A DNA stretch of 64,000 nucleotides from Tetrapyrgos nigripes (GCA_013368315.1 JAACJM010000007.1:62001-126000), one strand, 5' to 3'; shown: positions 1 through 11,294, counted from the first letter of the stretch. Made by a program: numbers and translations. The notes: generated from the letters alone by a model not told the origin.

Positions 1-128
1 TACTGCTGAAGGAGCTGCACGTATCTACTTCAGGGAAGTATAGAAGCACCATGGAATGCCCAGATCAGCACGCTCTGACTGTGGCCCACAGTTTGTCGTG
101 GACTTCATGAAGGAACTCTGCAGGATGG
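1..128 (+). pseudogene. Left fragment of an older Ty3/gypsy integrase, interrupted at 128
   Basis: From about 74 the + strand reads SDCGPQFVVDFMKELCRM, the integrase core segment that is normally S-D-R-G-P-Q-F. The arginine is Cys here, a CGT to TGT change. The reading is cut at 128 by the LTR of the younger gypsy element and resumes at 7982 with AGVKQELSTAYHPQTDGQTE. The two sides therefore belong to one older integrase gene. The upstream part of this element lies outside the window. Confidence 0.85.
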
Positions 129-549
129 TGTCACGAATTGCCGCTCTATTTACCTCCCTATTTATTTCTTAACTCCATGGACTACTATTCACTTCTATCA
201 CTTCCCATCATCATTCATCTCCCTTGTCTATGGTTACCATCACTTGACCTGACATATACATCATTTATCTCCTCCGATTCCTATCTCCATGGACATTCTC
301 ACCTATTCACTTATTCTCAATTTATTTCTTTTACATATATACCAAGGGGCTTGTAACTAGTTCTTTAGTCTGTTCACTTCGTCTCCACTCCACTCTCAGT
401 ACAGTGCAGTGTCGAGCATAGTCAGCTACTCGTCCTTTCTTGTCTCTACTACTCTCCATATCTCTCTCTCTTGTCTTATTGTAATCATCAATCTATCTGT
501 TCATTGTGTGACTTGGGTGGTTATTTGCTAAGTGACAACGTTCTTGACA
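129..549 (+). repeat. 5' LTR of the gypsy element
   Basis: 421 bp, TG...CA ended, with the 5-bp inverted repeat TGTCA/TGACA. It matches 7559-7976 almost throughout. Differences are 11 transitions and one 3-bp indel, and nine of the eleven are CpG-compatible (CG versus TG or CA). No primer-binding site matching a common tRNA 3' end is obvious right after position 549. Confidence 0.95.
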
Positions 550-800
550 CTTGAACAGACTCTCTTACACCCACCTCACAAACAGACCTCACACCTCACT
601 ATGAATCCTTCCGTCTTACCGGACTTTCCTATTCCCCATCTTCCCCATCATCTCTACCCTGTGTGAGGAGTCTCACAGGTTGGCTGGCGTGAACAAACTC
701 AAGGAGTTGTTACACAAAGTCATCCCCTGTCTACACAGTTTTGAGACATAAAACCAGACTTGCCAATTCGAGTAGGGTGGTCAACCGACTCTGTAATTGA

Positions 801-1316
801 AATCCTAAATCATATACACTGGCCTTCAACATTGAACTATTCCTGACCAATCTACGAATTCGACCCCCACCTGAATATCGTTACAGAATTGAACACTCAG
901 ATCCAGACAGTTTCAAGGATTATTCACAACACGTTAAAAACACAATACAGAAATACCCCGCCGCATTTGACAACCACTGGGTTAAACTGAACAAGAGAAT
1001 GTGGGTCAAAGGTGAAGTAACCATCTACGAATATCTTCGAATAAAAGTGTCTCCTGAAAACATGTCCCCACGTTACGTGGCAGCTGTAAACACTCGTTAT
1101 TTCATCAAACTTGGGAACACTTCCATTCCCTGTTGGTTCAGTCACAACAACTACGAAGACTGTGACATCGTGGAAGACTGTGTCGAAGAACATGAAGAAT
1201 ACCTCCAAACTTGAATCCCCAGAATAAACTATTACACCCGACTAGACAACTACTGGGAAGACGTTCCCGAAGATCTGTGGGACCACCTGTTCACTGAACC
1301 AGAAAACACCAACTAG
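801..1316 (+). pseudogene. Extra ORF between the 5' LTR and gag, function unknown
   Basis: In the frame of position 999 the sequence is open from 801 to a TAG at 1314-1316, apart from one TGA at 1212-1214, and is preceded by another TGA at 798-800. It encodes about 170 residues rich in Tyr, Asn and acidic residues, for example FDNHWVKLNKRMWVKGEV and NYYTRLDNYWEDVPEDLW. Composition looks like real protein, not spacer. Standard fungal gypsy elements have no gene here. The single internal TGA follows the CGA-to-TGA pattern of the rest of the element. Upstream start is unclear: an ATG at 601 opens a different frame. I recognise no domain. Confidence 0.45.
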
Positions 1317-1477
1317 TGTATGTCCGGGAGCAGAAACCCTAGAACTCGATCACGATCACACGCCGCATCCCGAATCCCCAGTCATACTTCCTCACCTCTC
1401 ACCATCACTTGTATCTGTCAACCCCACGCATACCACCCTCAATGACAGGAAGACTATCACATTTCGGTTAACAACCA

Positions 1478-2938
1478 GTGGGACAGCTGTCCAAACAATC
1501 CGTGCCCAAACCGACTCTCTGTACACAATCGAGCCCTCACTCAAACAGAACTAGGATACGGTCTAGAACCCACGTTGCACCAGAACCTACCACAGAGACC
1601 CAACTCCCAATAAACGAACCTACTCCCGAACCAGAACTTCCACTTTCCCCTATCGAACCACAAACTCCCCTTAGAAGATCTCCATCTGATAGTACACCCA
1701 GTGCGATCCAAGAACCCATATCTGTTCCCCCCCAACAAATAATCGATCTCCAGAACCTCCTCTCTAACCTCGAAATGTCTGAACACAACGAACCCGCCTC
1801 AGCTACTGCCGCTGCAGGGGGAACAAACAGACCCCCCACCGATACTCCCTCTGACGATGATCAATTCCCAAATTGAACGACAAAAGAAAGAGGAGCAAAA
1901 CCAGAGAAGTTTACAGGAGAACGGAACTTGGCGAAGGATTGGTTGGCTGAGTTTACCAACTATCTTCGACTCAACGAAGGAGTATACCCCACAGAAAACG
2001 AGAAGATAGCACTATTTCTCACTCTCTTCACAGGAGTAGAAGCAGGACAATGGGCTCACGCTATAATGGCGAAAATCTACGAAGAAGACAATGATTTCAG
2101 TGATAGCGACAAAGACTCGTGGAGCACAGACTCGTTGTCGAAGTCCAAAAAGAAGAAGAAGTTGTGGACGTTGCGAGAAGTGAAACAACAATTTCTACAT
2201 GACTTTAAACCAACGGCTCGAAAAACTCAAGCACAAGCAAAGATAGAGATCATAAAGATGGAGGGAGCATTGGCGGATATAGATAAGTACAACTCCGAAT
2301 TTCAGTTATACGCTAAAGATACTGGCTATAACAACGAAGGTTTAATGAAGTACTATCGAAAAGGACTCCCGAAAGGATTGGTAGATCAAATTTCCTATCT
2401 ACCATCACAACCCAGAAACCTTGAGGCACTACAGAAAGCTGCTGTTAAACAACACATGATTTGGGTAGAAAGGCAAACGGAGAAGGCTCTATGGAGTAAA
2501 CAACGAGGGGAAGGGGAGTGGCAGACCAAGGGATCGCAGAATGCAGGGGGTAGTCGAACGAGAAGCATGGAAGTAAACACCTTCCAAAATAACACCCCAG
2601 GTGCATCCCAAAAAACTAAATACCCACCTAAACTGACAAACGAGGAAAGAGAAAAAATGAAAAAAGAAGGACGATGCTTCGGCAGTCGCAGACTAGGACA
2701 TACTACATTTAACTGTCCTACATTTCCCAGGCCCACCACAACCAACTCCAACAATACGGCCTGGAAACCTTCAATCAGAACAACAACGGCTACAACTGAG
2801 CCCTCGTCCTCTGGGACAAATACCACAATGAAGGAGATCACGGAAGAATTCACTGCCAAAGTCAGGGTGCTATCCAGGGAAGAGAAGGAGAAAGCAGCGG
2901 GATACCTAAAAGACCTCGTAACACAATCGGATTTTTGA
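1478..2938 (+). pseudogene. gag: Gag of the gypsy element, with one in-frame TGA
   Basis: Two stretches in one frame, 1478-1873 and 1877-2938, are separated only by TGA at 1874-1876. The first part is a Pro/Glu-rich leader. The second carries the retrotransposon gag core (KDWLAEFTNYLRLNEG, then DFKPTARKTQAQAKIEIIKM) and ends in a zinc-knuckle region reading CFGSRRLGHTTFNC. A normal knuckle is C-x2-C-x4-H-x4-C; here the second cysteine is Ser (AGT), so nucleic-acid binding by this copy is probably impaired. The true start is uncertain because 1478 is GTG and an in-frame TAA lies just upstream at 1469. The gag stop at 2936 overlaps the pol frame. Confidence 0.8.
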
Positions 2939-5900
2939 ACACCTCCCCTGTCACATCGTCAGGAGGAGGGATATGGACATATATACCAGTAAAAAATAGG
3001 CAATACATGAGCCTTATACCCTTTCATAAGCCACAGTTTCCATCTAAGCTAAGAATCACAGCAATCACTTGAAACCGACAGATTCCCTCGATAGAATTGG
3101 AAACAGAATTAATCAGCAAAATAACTGGATGAAAAATCGATGCAATCGCTCTACTGGACAGTGGAGCAGAAGGAGTTATTATCAACAACACCTTCACTCA
3201 AAAACATGACCTGAATCGAATCCCCATAGAAAAACCCTTCCCAGTACAAAATGTTGACAGATCCGAAAATGTTATGGGATGGGTGACACATTACACCATC
3301 CAAAAGTTACGGATCTATACACAAGATCGAAAATTGTATCACGAGGAAACTGCCGAATTCTATATTACGGACATCAGCAAACACGACATCATTCTAGGAA
3401 CTGACTGGCTAGAACACCACAACCCAGAAATTGACTGGGTGACCTCAGAAGTTAATCTGACACGCTGCAATGATACCTGCCTACTAGAGAAACCACCAGT
3501 AAAAATCAGAGCTAAGTCAAATACTCATCCCATGAAACCAAGACAACCTGAAGTAGTTGACCCCAGAACGTATCATCAAGAATACCAAGTATTATACAAA
3601 GAACCCACCGGACCCTATAAACCAGTGGCACAGTTCAAGATAGCGGGACAACGTCGAAGACCACAACCCCAGCACAATCGCATGGGACAGATCAAATTAG
3701 GAGCACTACTACCTTCAGAAGATACAACAGGACAATGGAACGTTCCAGATCAATGGAGTCAACTCGCCATGGAATATATTGACACCCCAAAAGACCAAGA
3801 TGAAGAATCGTCACAAATCAAGCTGAGTATCCAAGCAGCTTTTACAAAAGCGCAGCAAATTGCTGAGAATCAAACAACAACAGATCAACCGACACCACTA
3901 GAAGAACAAATTCCCATACAATACCACAATTACTTGTTGGTATTTGACAAAGAAACCTCAGAACGCTTACCCCAACGAAGCAGTTGGGACCATGCAATCA
4001 AACTACGAGAGGACTTTCAACCACGAACATGCAAAACATACCCTCTATCACCAAACGAACAAACTGAGTTAGACTCCTTCCTGGACGAAAATCTTAAAAA
4101 AGGATACATCAAACCATCAAAGTCACCTATGGCGAGTCCTTTCTTCTTTGTTAAAAAGAAAGATGGAAAACTGCGACCAGTACAGGATTACAGAGAGCTC
4201 AACAAGGGCGCTGTAAAAAACGCGTACCCCTTACCCCTCATTCCAGAACTCATTGACAAACTCAAGAACGCCAACGTGTTTACCAAGATCAATCTACAAT
4301 GGGGGTACAATAACATCTGAATCAAAGAAGGAGATGAATGGAAAGCTGCCTTCAAAACTAATCGAGGACTTTTCGAACCAACAGTCATGTTTTTCGGACT
4401 GATGAATTCACCAGCCACGTTCCAAGCAATGATGAATACAATCTTTAAGGATCTGATCGATCAAGGGAAGGTCATTATTTATATGGATGACATCCTCATA
4501 TTCACCCACGATTTGTCAGAACACCGTGAACTCATACAAAAAGTGTTACAACGCTTACAGGACAATGACTTATACGTGAAACCAGAGAAGTGCACGTTCG
4601 AAACCGATAAGGTCAACTTCTTGGGTCTTATTGTTTCCCACGACACCTTAGCAATGGATCCTGCGAAGGTAGCAGGAGTAATTGAATGGCCAACACCAAA
4701 AACAGTGAAGGAAGTACAAGCATTCTTGGGATTCGGAAACTTTTATAGACGATTCATCAAGGACTTCTCAAAAATCACACAACCACTGTTCAACCTGACA
4801 AAGAAGGATAACCAGTGGAGTTGGGGAATGGAAGCAGAGAAAGCCTTCCAAACTCTCAAAGCGGCCTTTACGTCTAAACCGGTCCTATTGATGCCCGATC
4901 ATACCAAGCCATATTGAGTAGAAGTTGACGCATCGGAATATGCGACAGGGGGTATACTGATGCAAACCGGGGATGACAGCCAGTGGCATCCAGTAGCCTA
5001 CATCTCCAAGTCGCTCTCTGAAACAGAGTGAAACTACAACATCCACGATAAGGAGTTACTTGCAATCATACAAGCACTGGAAGCATGGCAGCACTATCTG
5101 GAAGGAGCCCCACATATCATCAAAATCTTAACCGACCACCATAACTTAAAATACTTCCAGACGGCTCAGAAACTCAGCCGACGACAGGCACGCTGGGTAT
5201 TATTCCTCACACAATTTGAGTTTTCCCCTCTCCATAAATCAGGAATCCTGAACAAAGCTGATCCATTGTCCAGACGGTCAGATCATTGTGCCGGAATAGA
5301 AAACGACAATGTCGATAGGATCCTTCTTGACCCTAAATTCTTCCGAATTTGAGCAACCAGACAGGGGACTGTGACAGCTATAGGAGACGTAGAACTACGT
5401 TGAAGAATCAAAGAATCTCCCAAGAGGGACCTTGAAGTAGTAAGTGCCCTCAACGTCATTCTATGGAACGGACCACAGTCTCTGGTAAAAAACCTACAGG
5501 AATGGAACTACGAGGACAGAATTATATTGTTCCAGGAAAAAATCTATGTCCCAGCCAATGACAACCTCTGACGGGACATCCTGAAATTACACCATGACAC
5601 TCTAGCAGCAGGACACCCAGGTAGATACAAAACTTACGAACTAATTAGCAGAGAGTTCTGGTGGCCAGGAATGTCAGTCTTTGTCAGAGACTACGTAAAC
5701 GGCTGCACCAAATGCCAGTTAACCAAACCCCATAATCATCCAACTCGAGTTCCCTTGGTACCCACCGAAGTTCCAGAACGTCCCTTTGGAACTATCACTA
5801 CGGACTTCATCACGGATCTCCCCGAATGTAAAGGATTCAATGCAATACATGTCATGGTTGACAGGTCAACAAAAACTGTCATTATATCACCGTGTACAAA

Positions 5901-6858
5901 AACAATTGACAGCGACTGCACAGTCAACCTCCTGCTTGATCACACATGGCGGCGGTACGGACTGTGGGATAAAATGATCTCCAATTGAGGACCGCAGTTC
6001 GCTAGTAAAGTCATGCCCACAGTCCACAAGAAACTCAGAGTAACATCAGCACTCAGCACAGCCTATCACCCACAAAACAACGGAGAATCTGAACGATACA
6101 ATCAAGAACTGGAACAGTTCTTACGAATCTTCTGTAATTACCGACAGGAGGATTGGGTAGACTACATACCGTATGCGGAGTTCAGCCACAACACTAGAGT
6201 CCACGCAGCAACTGGAAAATCACCATTTGAACTCCTACACGGATATCAACCACGATTCTTCCTGACATTTAACCCAACATCCAATCTACCAACGGTGGAA
6301 GAAAGACTCGAAAATCTTAACTGACTCAGAGACGAGCTCAAAGCCAGTCTATCTTCAGCGGCAGAAACCATGAAGAATCAGCACGGAAATCACTCTATGC
6401 CATGGACAGGGTACAAAGTTGGGGATAGAGTGCTGCTCAATGGAAAAAATCTAAAAACGACGAGACCAAAAGCTAAGTTGTCTGATCGTCGTCATGGACC
6501 ATTCGAAATCATTGAAGTGATCAGCCAGGTCAACTACAAGTTGAAATTACCGAAGACCTGGCAAATACACCCCGTCTTTCATGCATCGTTACTATCACCA
6601 TACGTTGAGACGGACACACATAGGCCAAATTACCCCGAACCACCTGTGGAATTACTATATGCAGATGAAGAATACGACGTAGAAAAGATACTCAACTCAA
6701 AGCCCACCAGAAATAGAAAAGGAACTCAGTACCTCATCAAATGGTTGGATTACCCTGACTCTGAGAACTCTTGGGTTCCCACATCCAACCTATCAAGCGT
6801 AATGGACATGGTTGAGAAATTCCACCAGGAACATCCACGGGTGTACCGACACAAGTAG
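2800..6858 (+). pseudogene. pol: Pol of the gypsy element: protease-RT-RNase H-integrase-chromodomain, with ten TGA stops
   Basis: The pol frame is open from 2800, overlaps gag by about 140 nt in the -1 frame, and ends at TAG 6856-6858. Domains in order: aspartic protease (LLDSGA, Asp at 3157); reverse transcriptase from about 4080 with YMDD at 4480-4491; RNase H beginning VEVDASEYATGG at 4918; integrase with an HHCC zinc finger (HHD...HPG...CTKCQ, about 5593-5720) and core motifs around TTDFITDLPE; chromodomain (YDVEKIL...YLIKWLDYPDSENSW) at about 6673-6840. In-frame stops at 3070, 3130, 4318, 4915, 5029, 5350, 5401, 5569, 5986 and 6322 are all TGA, most at positions where the family has arginine. 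No TAA, TAG or frameshift occurs. Confidence 0.9.
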
Positions 6859-7558
6859 ACGGCGTTTACTGTCAACAATAACAAGTCCAGATCCCCGTCC
6901 GATCGGAAAACGCCTTAAAAGAGCTACCCTCGAACAGGGAATCAAAAAACACAACTACCTCCTGTGCATCCACCATCAAAAACAACAACCTATCACTTCC
7001 AAACCCTCCGACATCATCGACCAAATGTCCACCACCACCATCACCGCTTTTGCAACCAGTACATAACCACCCACCATCGCAGACGCATTCCAACCAGAGT
7101 GGTGGCAACAAGCGTCCAACAGACGACGTTGTACATACAGACGACGCTCAGGACGACGGTGTCGACTCCCTATAGGACATCCAGAAGAACATAATGGGGA
7201 GGGGAAGATGGGGGAACCCGATGCAGATTAGGACAGGGACATAGAGCTAGATGTGCAGCTCACCAAACGTCTCTCCGAGCTAAACACAGGGGAAACATTG
7301 GATGGGGGGACGCAAGTATATGGGGGGCACACGTAGTTCAACAAGATATCGATGACGGATGGACCCAACCAAACTGGGGATCATCAATCTGGGGATCAGT
7401 GACCGACATGACTGGATGGGGGGGAGGGTTCCAGAGCAGGGGCCTGATGCATGGCCAGACAAAGCAGAGATAACTAAAAAACTGTTCAACAATTGGAAAA
7501 AGTATTGGGTTAATTGGATTCCAAGCTCCGGTGAAAGCTCGTCCTAAGGAGGGGATAA
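6859..7558 (+). other. Gypsy 3' untranslated spacer
   Basis: About 700 nt between the pol stop and the 3' LTR without a convincing ORF. It is rich in Pro/His/Thr-type CAC and ACC repeats in its first part and in G-runs after 7200. It ends with the polypurine tract. Confidence 0.6.
7546..7555 (+). promoter_or_regulatory. Polypurine tract of the gypsy element
   Basis: AAGGAGGGGA lies 3 nt before the 3' LTR, the place and composition expected for the plus-strand priming site of a Ty3/gypsy element. Confidence 0.8.
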
Positions 7559-7976
7559 TGTCACGAATCACCGCTCTATTTACCTCCCTATTTATTTCTT
7601 AACTCCATGGACTACTATTCACTTCTATCACTTCCCATCATCATTCATCTCCCTTGTCTACGGTTACCATCACTTGACCTGACATGTACATCATTTACCT
7701 CCAATTCCTATCTCCATGGACATTCTCACCTATTCACTTATTCTCAATTTATTTCTTTTACATATATACCAAGGGGCTTGTAACTAGTTCTTTAGTCTGT
7801 TCACTTCGTCTCCACTCCGCTCTCAGTACAGTGCAGTGTCGAGCATAGTCAGCTACTCGTCCTTTCTCATCTCTACTACTCTCCATATCTCTCTCTCTTG
7901 TCTTATTGTAATCGTCAATCTATCTGTTCATTGTGTGACTTGGGTGGTTATTTGCTAAGTGACAACATTCTTGACA
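7559..7976 (+). repeat. 3' LTR of the gypsy element
   Basis: 418 bp copy of 129-549 with identical TGTCA and TGACA ends, directly followed by the target duplication GATGG at 7977-7981. Confidence 0.95.
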
Positions 7977-8849
7977 GATGGCTGGTGTCAAACAAGAACT
8001 TTCCACAGCCTACCACCCACAGACAGATGGGCAGACTGAGTGTGTCAATCAAGAGCTAGAAGGTTACCTGCACCAGTGGGTGAGTCAACGCCAGGACAAT
8101 TGGAATGAGCTACTGCCCACTGCTGAGTTCTCCTACAACAATAAGGTCCATGCGTCAACTCAGCAAACTCCCTTCATGATTGACACTGGTCGAAATCCTC
8201 ATATAGTTTTGAGCCTCACATACAGCAGTCGGAAATGGAGAACATCAATGACTTTGTTGATTGGCTCAAGTCAGGCTGGACAGAAGTGCAGGCAGCACTC
8301 ACAAAGGCCAAGTCAGAGTATGCCCAATACTATAACCGTCACCGTACCCCTGCCTCTGTCTTTAAGCCTGGTGACAAGGTCTGGTTGGATGGCTCTGACA
8401 TCAACACAACCCGTCTGTCAAAGAAACTCAGTCACTGTTGGCTTGGGCCTTACACTGTTCTTCAAGAAGTTGGCAAGGGTGCCTACAAGCTGAAACACCT
8501 CCATCCAGTCTTCCCTGTCATCAAACTCAACTGTTACACTGATGATCCTATCCCTGGTCGTAGACCTGATCCACCTCCTGACCCTGAAATCATCAATGGC
8601 AAAGAAGAGTTTGAGGTTGAAGAGATTTTGACGTTGGAAAAAGCTGCAATACCTCATCCAATGGAAAGGCTATGGACCCCAAGAGGACTCATGGGAGCGT
8701 GCAGAGGACCTGGTACATGCTCCAAAGGCAGTGGCAGACTTCTATGCAAGGCATCCCGACACTGTTAAAATGGTGCAAATGTCACAAGCTGATCGTTCCA
8801 GGAACTGGCGTGCTGCATCGAGATCACCGCGGATCTAGTAGGGGGGTGA
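7977..8849 (+). pseudogene. Right part of the older gypsy integrase and chromodomain, frameshifted
   Basis: Continuation of the integrase broken at 128. Frame 1 gives AGVKQELSTAYHPQTDGQTE then NWNELLPTAEFSYNNKVHAS up to about 8205. The reading then moves to another frame (MENINDFVDWLKSGWTEVQA, then KPGDKVWLDGSDI and KLKHLHPVFPVIKL). Near 8645 it shifts again into a chromodomain end (YLIQWKGYGPQEDSWERAED, then VADFYARHPDTV). Part of the chromodomain is missing at the last shift. At least two frameshifts make this a dead copy, older than the element inserted in it. Confidence 0.85.
8837..8848 (+). promoter_or_regulatory. Polypurine tract of the older gypsy element
   Basis: AGTAGGGGGGTG lies immediately before the TGTAAGGG start of the old 3' LTR, the expected position of a plus-strand primer. 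Confidence 0.6.
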
Positions 8850-9521
8850 TGTAAGGGGACAGTTTCCTTTTTCCTTCCCTTCTCCTTTAGGACTTGTTTG
8901 TTCTTGTTGAGCAGGCTATGTTCTATATACATAGTGGCAACTGCATACTTACCTGGGGATGTAGAAGTGCTTGTTAGAGCAGTTTGTTAGAGGTTAAGAG
9001 TGATGAGTGTTAAGGGAAATCCTTGTTCTTGTAGGGCAAACTACGAGCCCTTATATACTGTTCTAGATAGTACATGTGACTACTTATCTAAGAACTACTG
9101 ATGTACAGTAAGCGTAACTAACTAGATTACTATCTAATCTACATCTAATCTAATGTTGATGGCTGCTTACTAATTCGCCAATTCAACAGTTCTTGTTTTA
9201 TCTGGACTCCATCAACTTGTTTATTCCTGTTTCATTGTTTCATCATCCATCATTCATCGTTCATCATTTGATCTCTCATCATTCTACCTTTCTATTACTT
9301 CATTTCAACTGTACAGTTTTGTAGATCTTTTCCCAGGCCTTCATATGAGTATATATACCCCTTCCCTGCAGGCGAGTATCCTTGAGTTTTTCTCTTTGGA
9401 TCTCCTCCTGCAGGTGTGTAGTATGTTAGTCTTGTATTGTCTAGTGCTGATTTATATATACTTTGGATCTCCTCCTGCAGTTGTTGAGTGATTGCCTCAC
9501 GTGTCAGGAGTCACCCTTACA
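8850..9521 (+). repeat. 3' LTR of the older gypsy element, carrying a nested copia solo LTR
   Basis: The LTR starts TGTAAGGG at 8850 and ends CCCTTACA at 9521, a perfect 8-bp terminal inverted repeat. Removing the 289-bp insertion (solo LTR plus one GTTCT copy) leaves about 383 bp. It contains two near copies of CTTTGGATCTCCTCCTGCAG (9395-9420 and 9461-9480). Its 5' partner lies outside the window, so no target duplication can be checked. Confidence 0.75.
8905..9188 (-). repeat. Solo LTR of the copia family, reverse orientation
   Basis: 284 bp, TGTTGAGC...TTCAACA, the reverse complement of the copia LTRs at 11295-11580 and 17945-18230 with many scattered substitutions. It is flanked by a 5-bp duplication GTTCT (8900-8904 and 9189-9193), showing one clean insertion followed by LTR-LTR recombination. 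It is older than the full copia copy. Confidence 0.9.
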
Positions 9522-10710
9522 GGCAGGGGTTGAAAAAAATTTTAGCACCACCTGGAGTACCCCCTCCCCCCTTCCACCTGCCTTATATAGTATATCTACA
9601 GTCACATGACACATAGATAAGATACTATAAGCCCTAACCCTAGCCCGATACTGCCAAAAAGAGAAGAGATAAGATGTCCAGGCTCACCTCAACTCTACTT
9701 GTGATGAGTATTTGTTGCATATTTGCACCTTGCAGAATAGGTAGCCAAAAAAAGGTGGGAAAGTCTTGAAAATTGCACAACTATAGGTAATTACCAAAAA
9801 AAACAAGCTCAAAATCAAGGAGGTGGCAGAACAGATATCTGGCACATCACCTGGGGGGGAGGGGGGGGGTCCAAGGCCCTGCTAAATTTTTTTTGGACCC
9901 TCTCCAGGTGGGTGCCTAAGTAGGTTCCCAAGGCTGAGGGTGACACCAAGTTTTTCAGAGGTTTTGAAGTGTTTCCTGCTATTTCAGAATGAGGAATGTA
10001 TCAATCAACTCATTTGAATTTTGAAGTTGGTTTAAGGATATCTGAGGTCCTCCCTCCTTGTTGTGGACAATCTGATTAGTAATTACCAATACATGTGACT
10101 TTATCTATATCTTATCAGGTAGCATGTGACTTCAGATTTACCATATATGGAAGGAGAGGGAGGGAGGGGGGGTCAGAGGGTCTTGCTAAATTTTTTTTGC
10201 AGGGGATGTATGGAATTTCTATTCTGCCACCCCCTTGCTCAAAATACCTTATTTTAGGTGTGGTCAGAAAAATTTTTGACCAGACCTGACCCCCCCCCCC
10301 CTCTCCCCCTACCCTATGTGCCAGATATGTGGTCTGCTTCCCCCTTGGTCATGGCTGTTCATTGATAAACAAATTGCACCATAGACATGAACAGTCCATG
10401 ATGATATGACGCCAGGCAATGCATACAGCAGCCAGCCAGAACAGAGGCATCCAACTGGAATGTTCTAGACCTATTACAAGGCCAAAGAATGAGGCTGAGT
10501 TTTTTACACTCACTTTCTGCTTGTGGCTATGCCTATTCCGTATCCCAGTTATTCCCGTTCTCTCTCCTATTTCGTTCCATTTTCACCTGTTCATATTTCC
10601 TTTCTTCAGCGATCAGCATCCTAGACTTGTGGCACCACCATGAAGTCCTTCAATGCTCATATTGTCTGTTTTACTTGATGCTCTTTTTTCCCCATTTACT
10701 TCGACGGCCA
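9522..10710. other. Gene-free, low-complexity stretch
   Basis: About 1.2 kb with long homopolymer runs: G-runs near 9857 and 10150, C-runs near 9560 and 10288, and A/T runs. Similar fragments of the type GGGGGTC...TTGCTAAATTTTTTTT recur near 9880 and 10170. A CCCTAACCCTAGCCC stretch lies near 9632. No protein or RNA gene is seen; it is most likely degraded repeat DNA. Confidence 0.6.
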
Positions 10711-11187
10711 TCATGTTTCATTTTTGGTCATCGGTCCTCTTTCTGCATCTGCCAGATGCCCCTTCCTTACTGCATTGACCCTTAAAGTTTGTGATGAGCC
10801 CTGTGGCTTCGTACTCGCCACACGGAGCGCTGGCCTACCCCTCTTGATCCTAATTCCTTCGCAGACAATGACGAAAATACGGATCAGAAGTTCTATCGGG
10901 AGCTTTCGTATTGGGGAAGACTTAGAGAGTGACTTGAGCTTCTCCACATGCTTTGCCAGCAATTGTTTCTTCGTCCTGAGGTGCATTACACACGACTGGA
11001 GTTGGGCAATCTCCAATTCATAATGCCTATAATCCTCTTCAGCGTCAAAAAGCATCCGTGAGACCGCTGATGAATGAGCTGTTTGGAATGGCACAGCTTG
11101 GAGCATTTCGGTGATTTGGGTAGAAACGTCAGCGATGTCGAGGCGGGTTTGGTAGGGTTTTTCATTGTCACAACTTTGGCAGATCAT
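10711..11187 (-). pseudogene. Truncated F-box protein gene (N-terminus plus F-box only)
   Basis: Starts MICQSCDNEKPYQTRLDIAD with ATG at 11187. It continues through a helical heptad-like region (VSRMLFDAEEDYRHYELEIA) into an F-box core (IRKLPIELLIRIFVIVCEGI). The family normally goes on after ALRVAS into a long leucine-rich repeat part; here the sequence diverges into unrelated residues and stops within about 40 codons. The first 95 residues closely match the gene copy at 24012. Homology between the two copies extends upstream to the point where the copia element starts (11294). It is probably a truncated duplicate. It could still make a short F-box protein, but I think this is unlikely. Confidence 0.6.
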
Positions 11188-11294
11188 GGTGCGACGTGGG
11201 TTGGAGGAAGATACGTGTTTTGGCTGAAAAGTATTATCGATGAAGGTGGTGAAGAAAGAGGCAGTAAAGTGTTCCTTTGAGCGGGGTTCCCACT

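Larger units (their letters stand above)
129..7976 (+). mobile_element. Full-length Ty3/gypsy chromovirus retrotransposon (Metaviridae-type)
   Basis: The element is about 7.85 kb, bounded by two LTRs (129-549 and 7559-7976) that start TGTCA and end TGACA, a perfect 5-bp terminal inverted repeat. It is flanked by a 5-bp target duplication GATGG (124-128 and 7977-7981). The internal order is an unusual upstream ORF, gag, protease, reverse transcriptase, RNase H, integrase and chromodomain. A chromodomain after integrase marks the chromovirus lineage, whose chromodomain is known to bind histone marks and steer integration to heterochromatin. The element sits inside another gypsy element, which fits that habit. 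Gag and pol carry only TGA premature stops, so this copy is not autonomous now. LTRs differ by about 11 substitutions in roughly 418 aligned positions, a fairly recent insertion. Confidence 0.95.

Noticed and set aside
2925..2940. Possible -1 frameshift slippery site at the gag end (T-run before TGA)
   Set aside because: Gag and pol do overlap in the -1 frame, but no canonical X-XXY-YYZ heptamer with a convincing downstream structure could be identified by eye.
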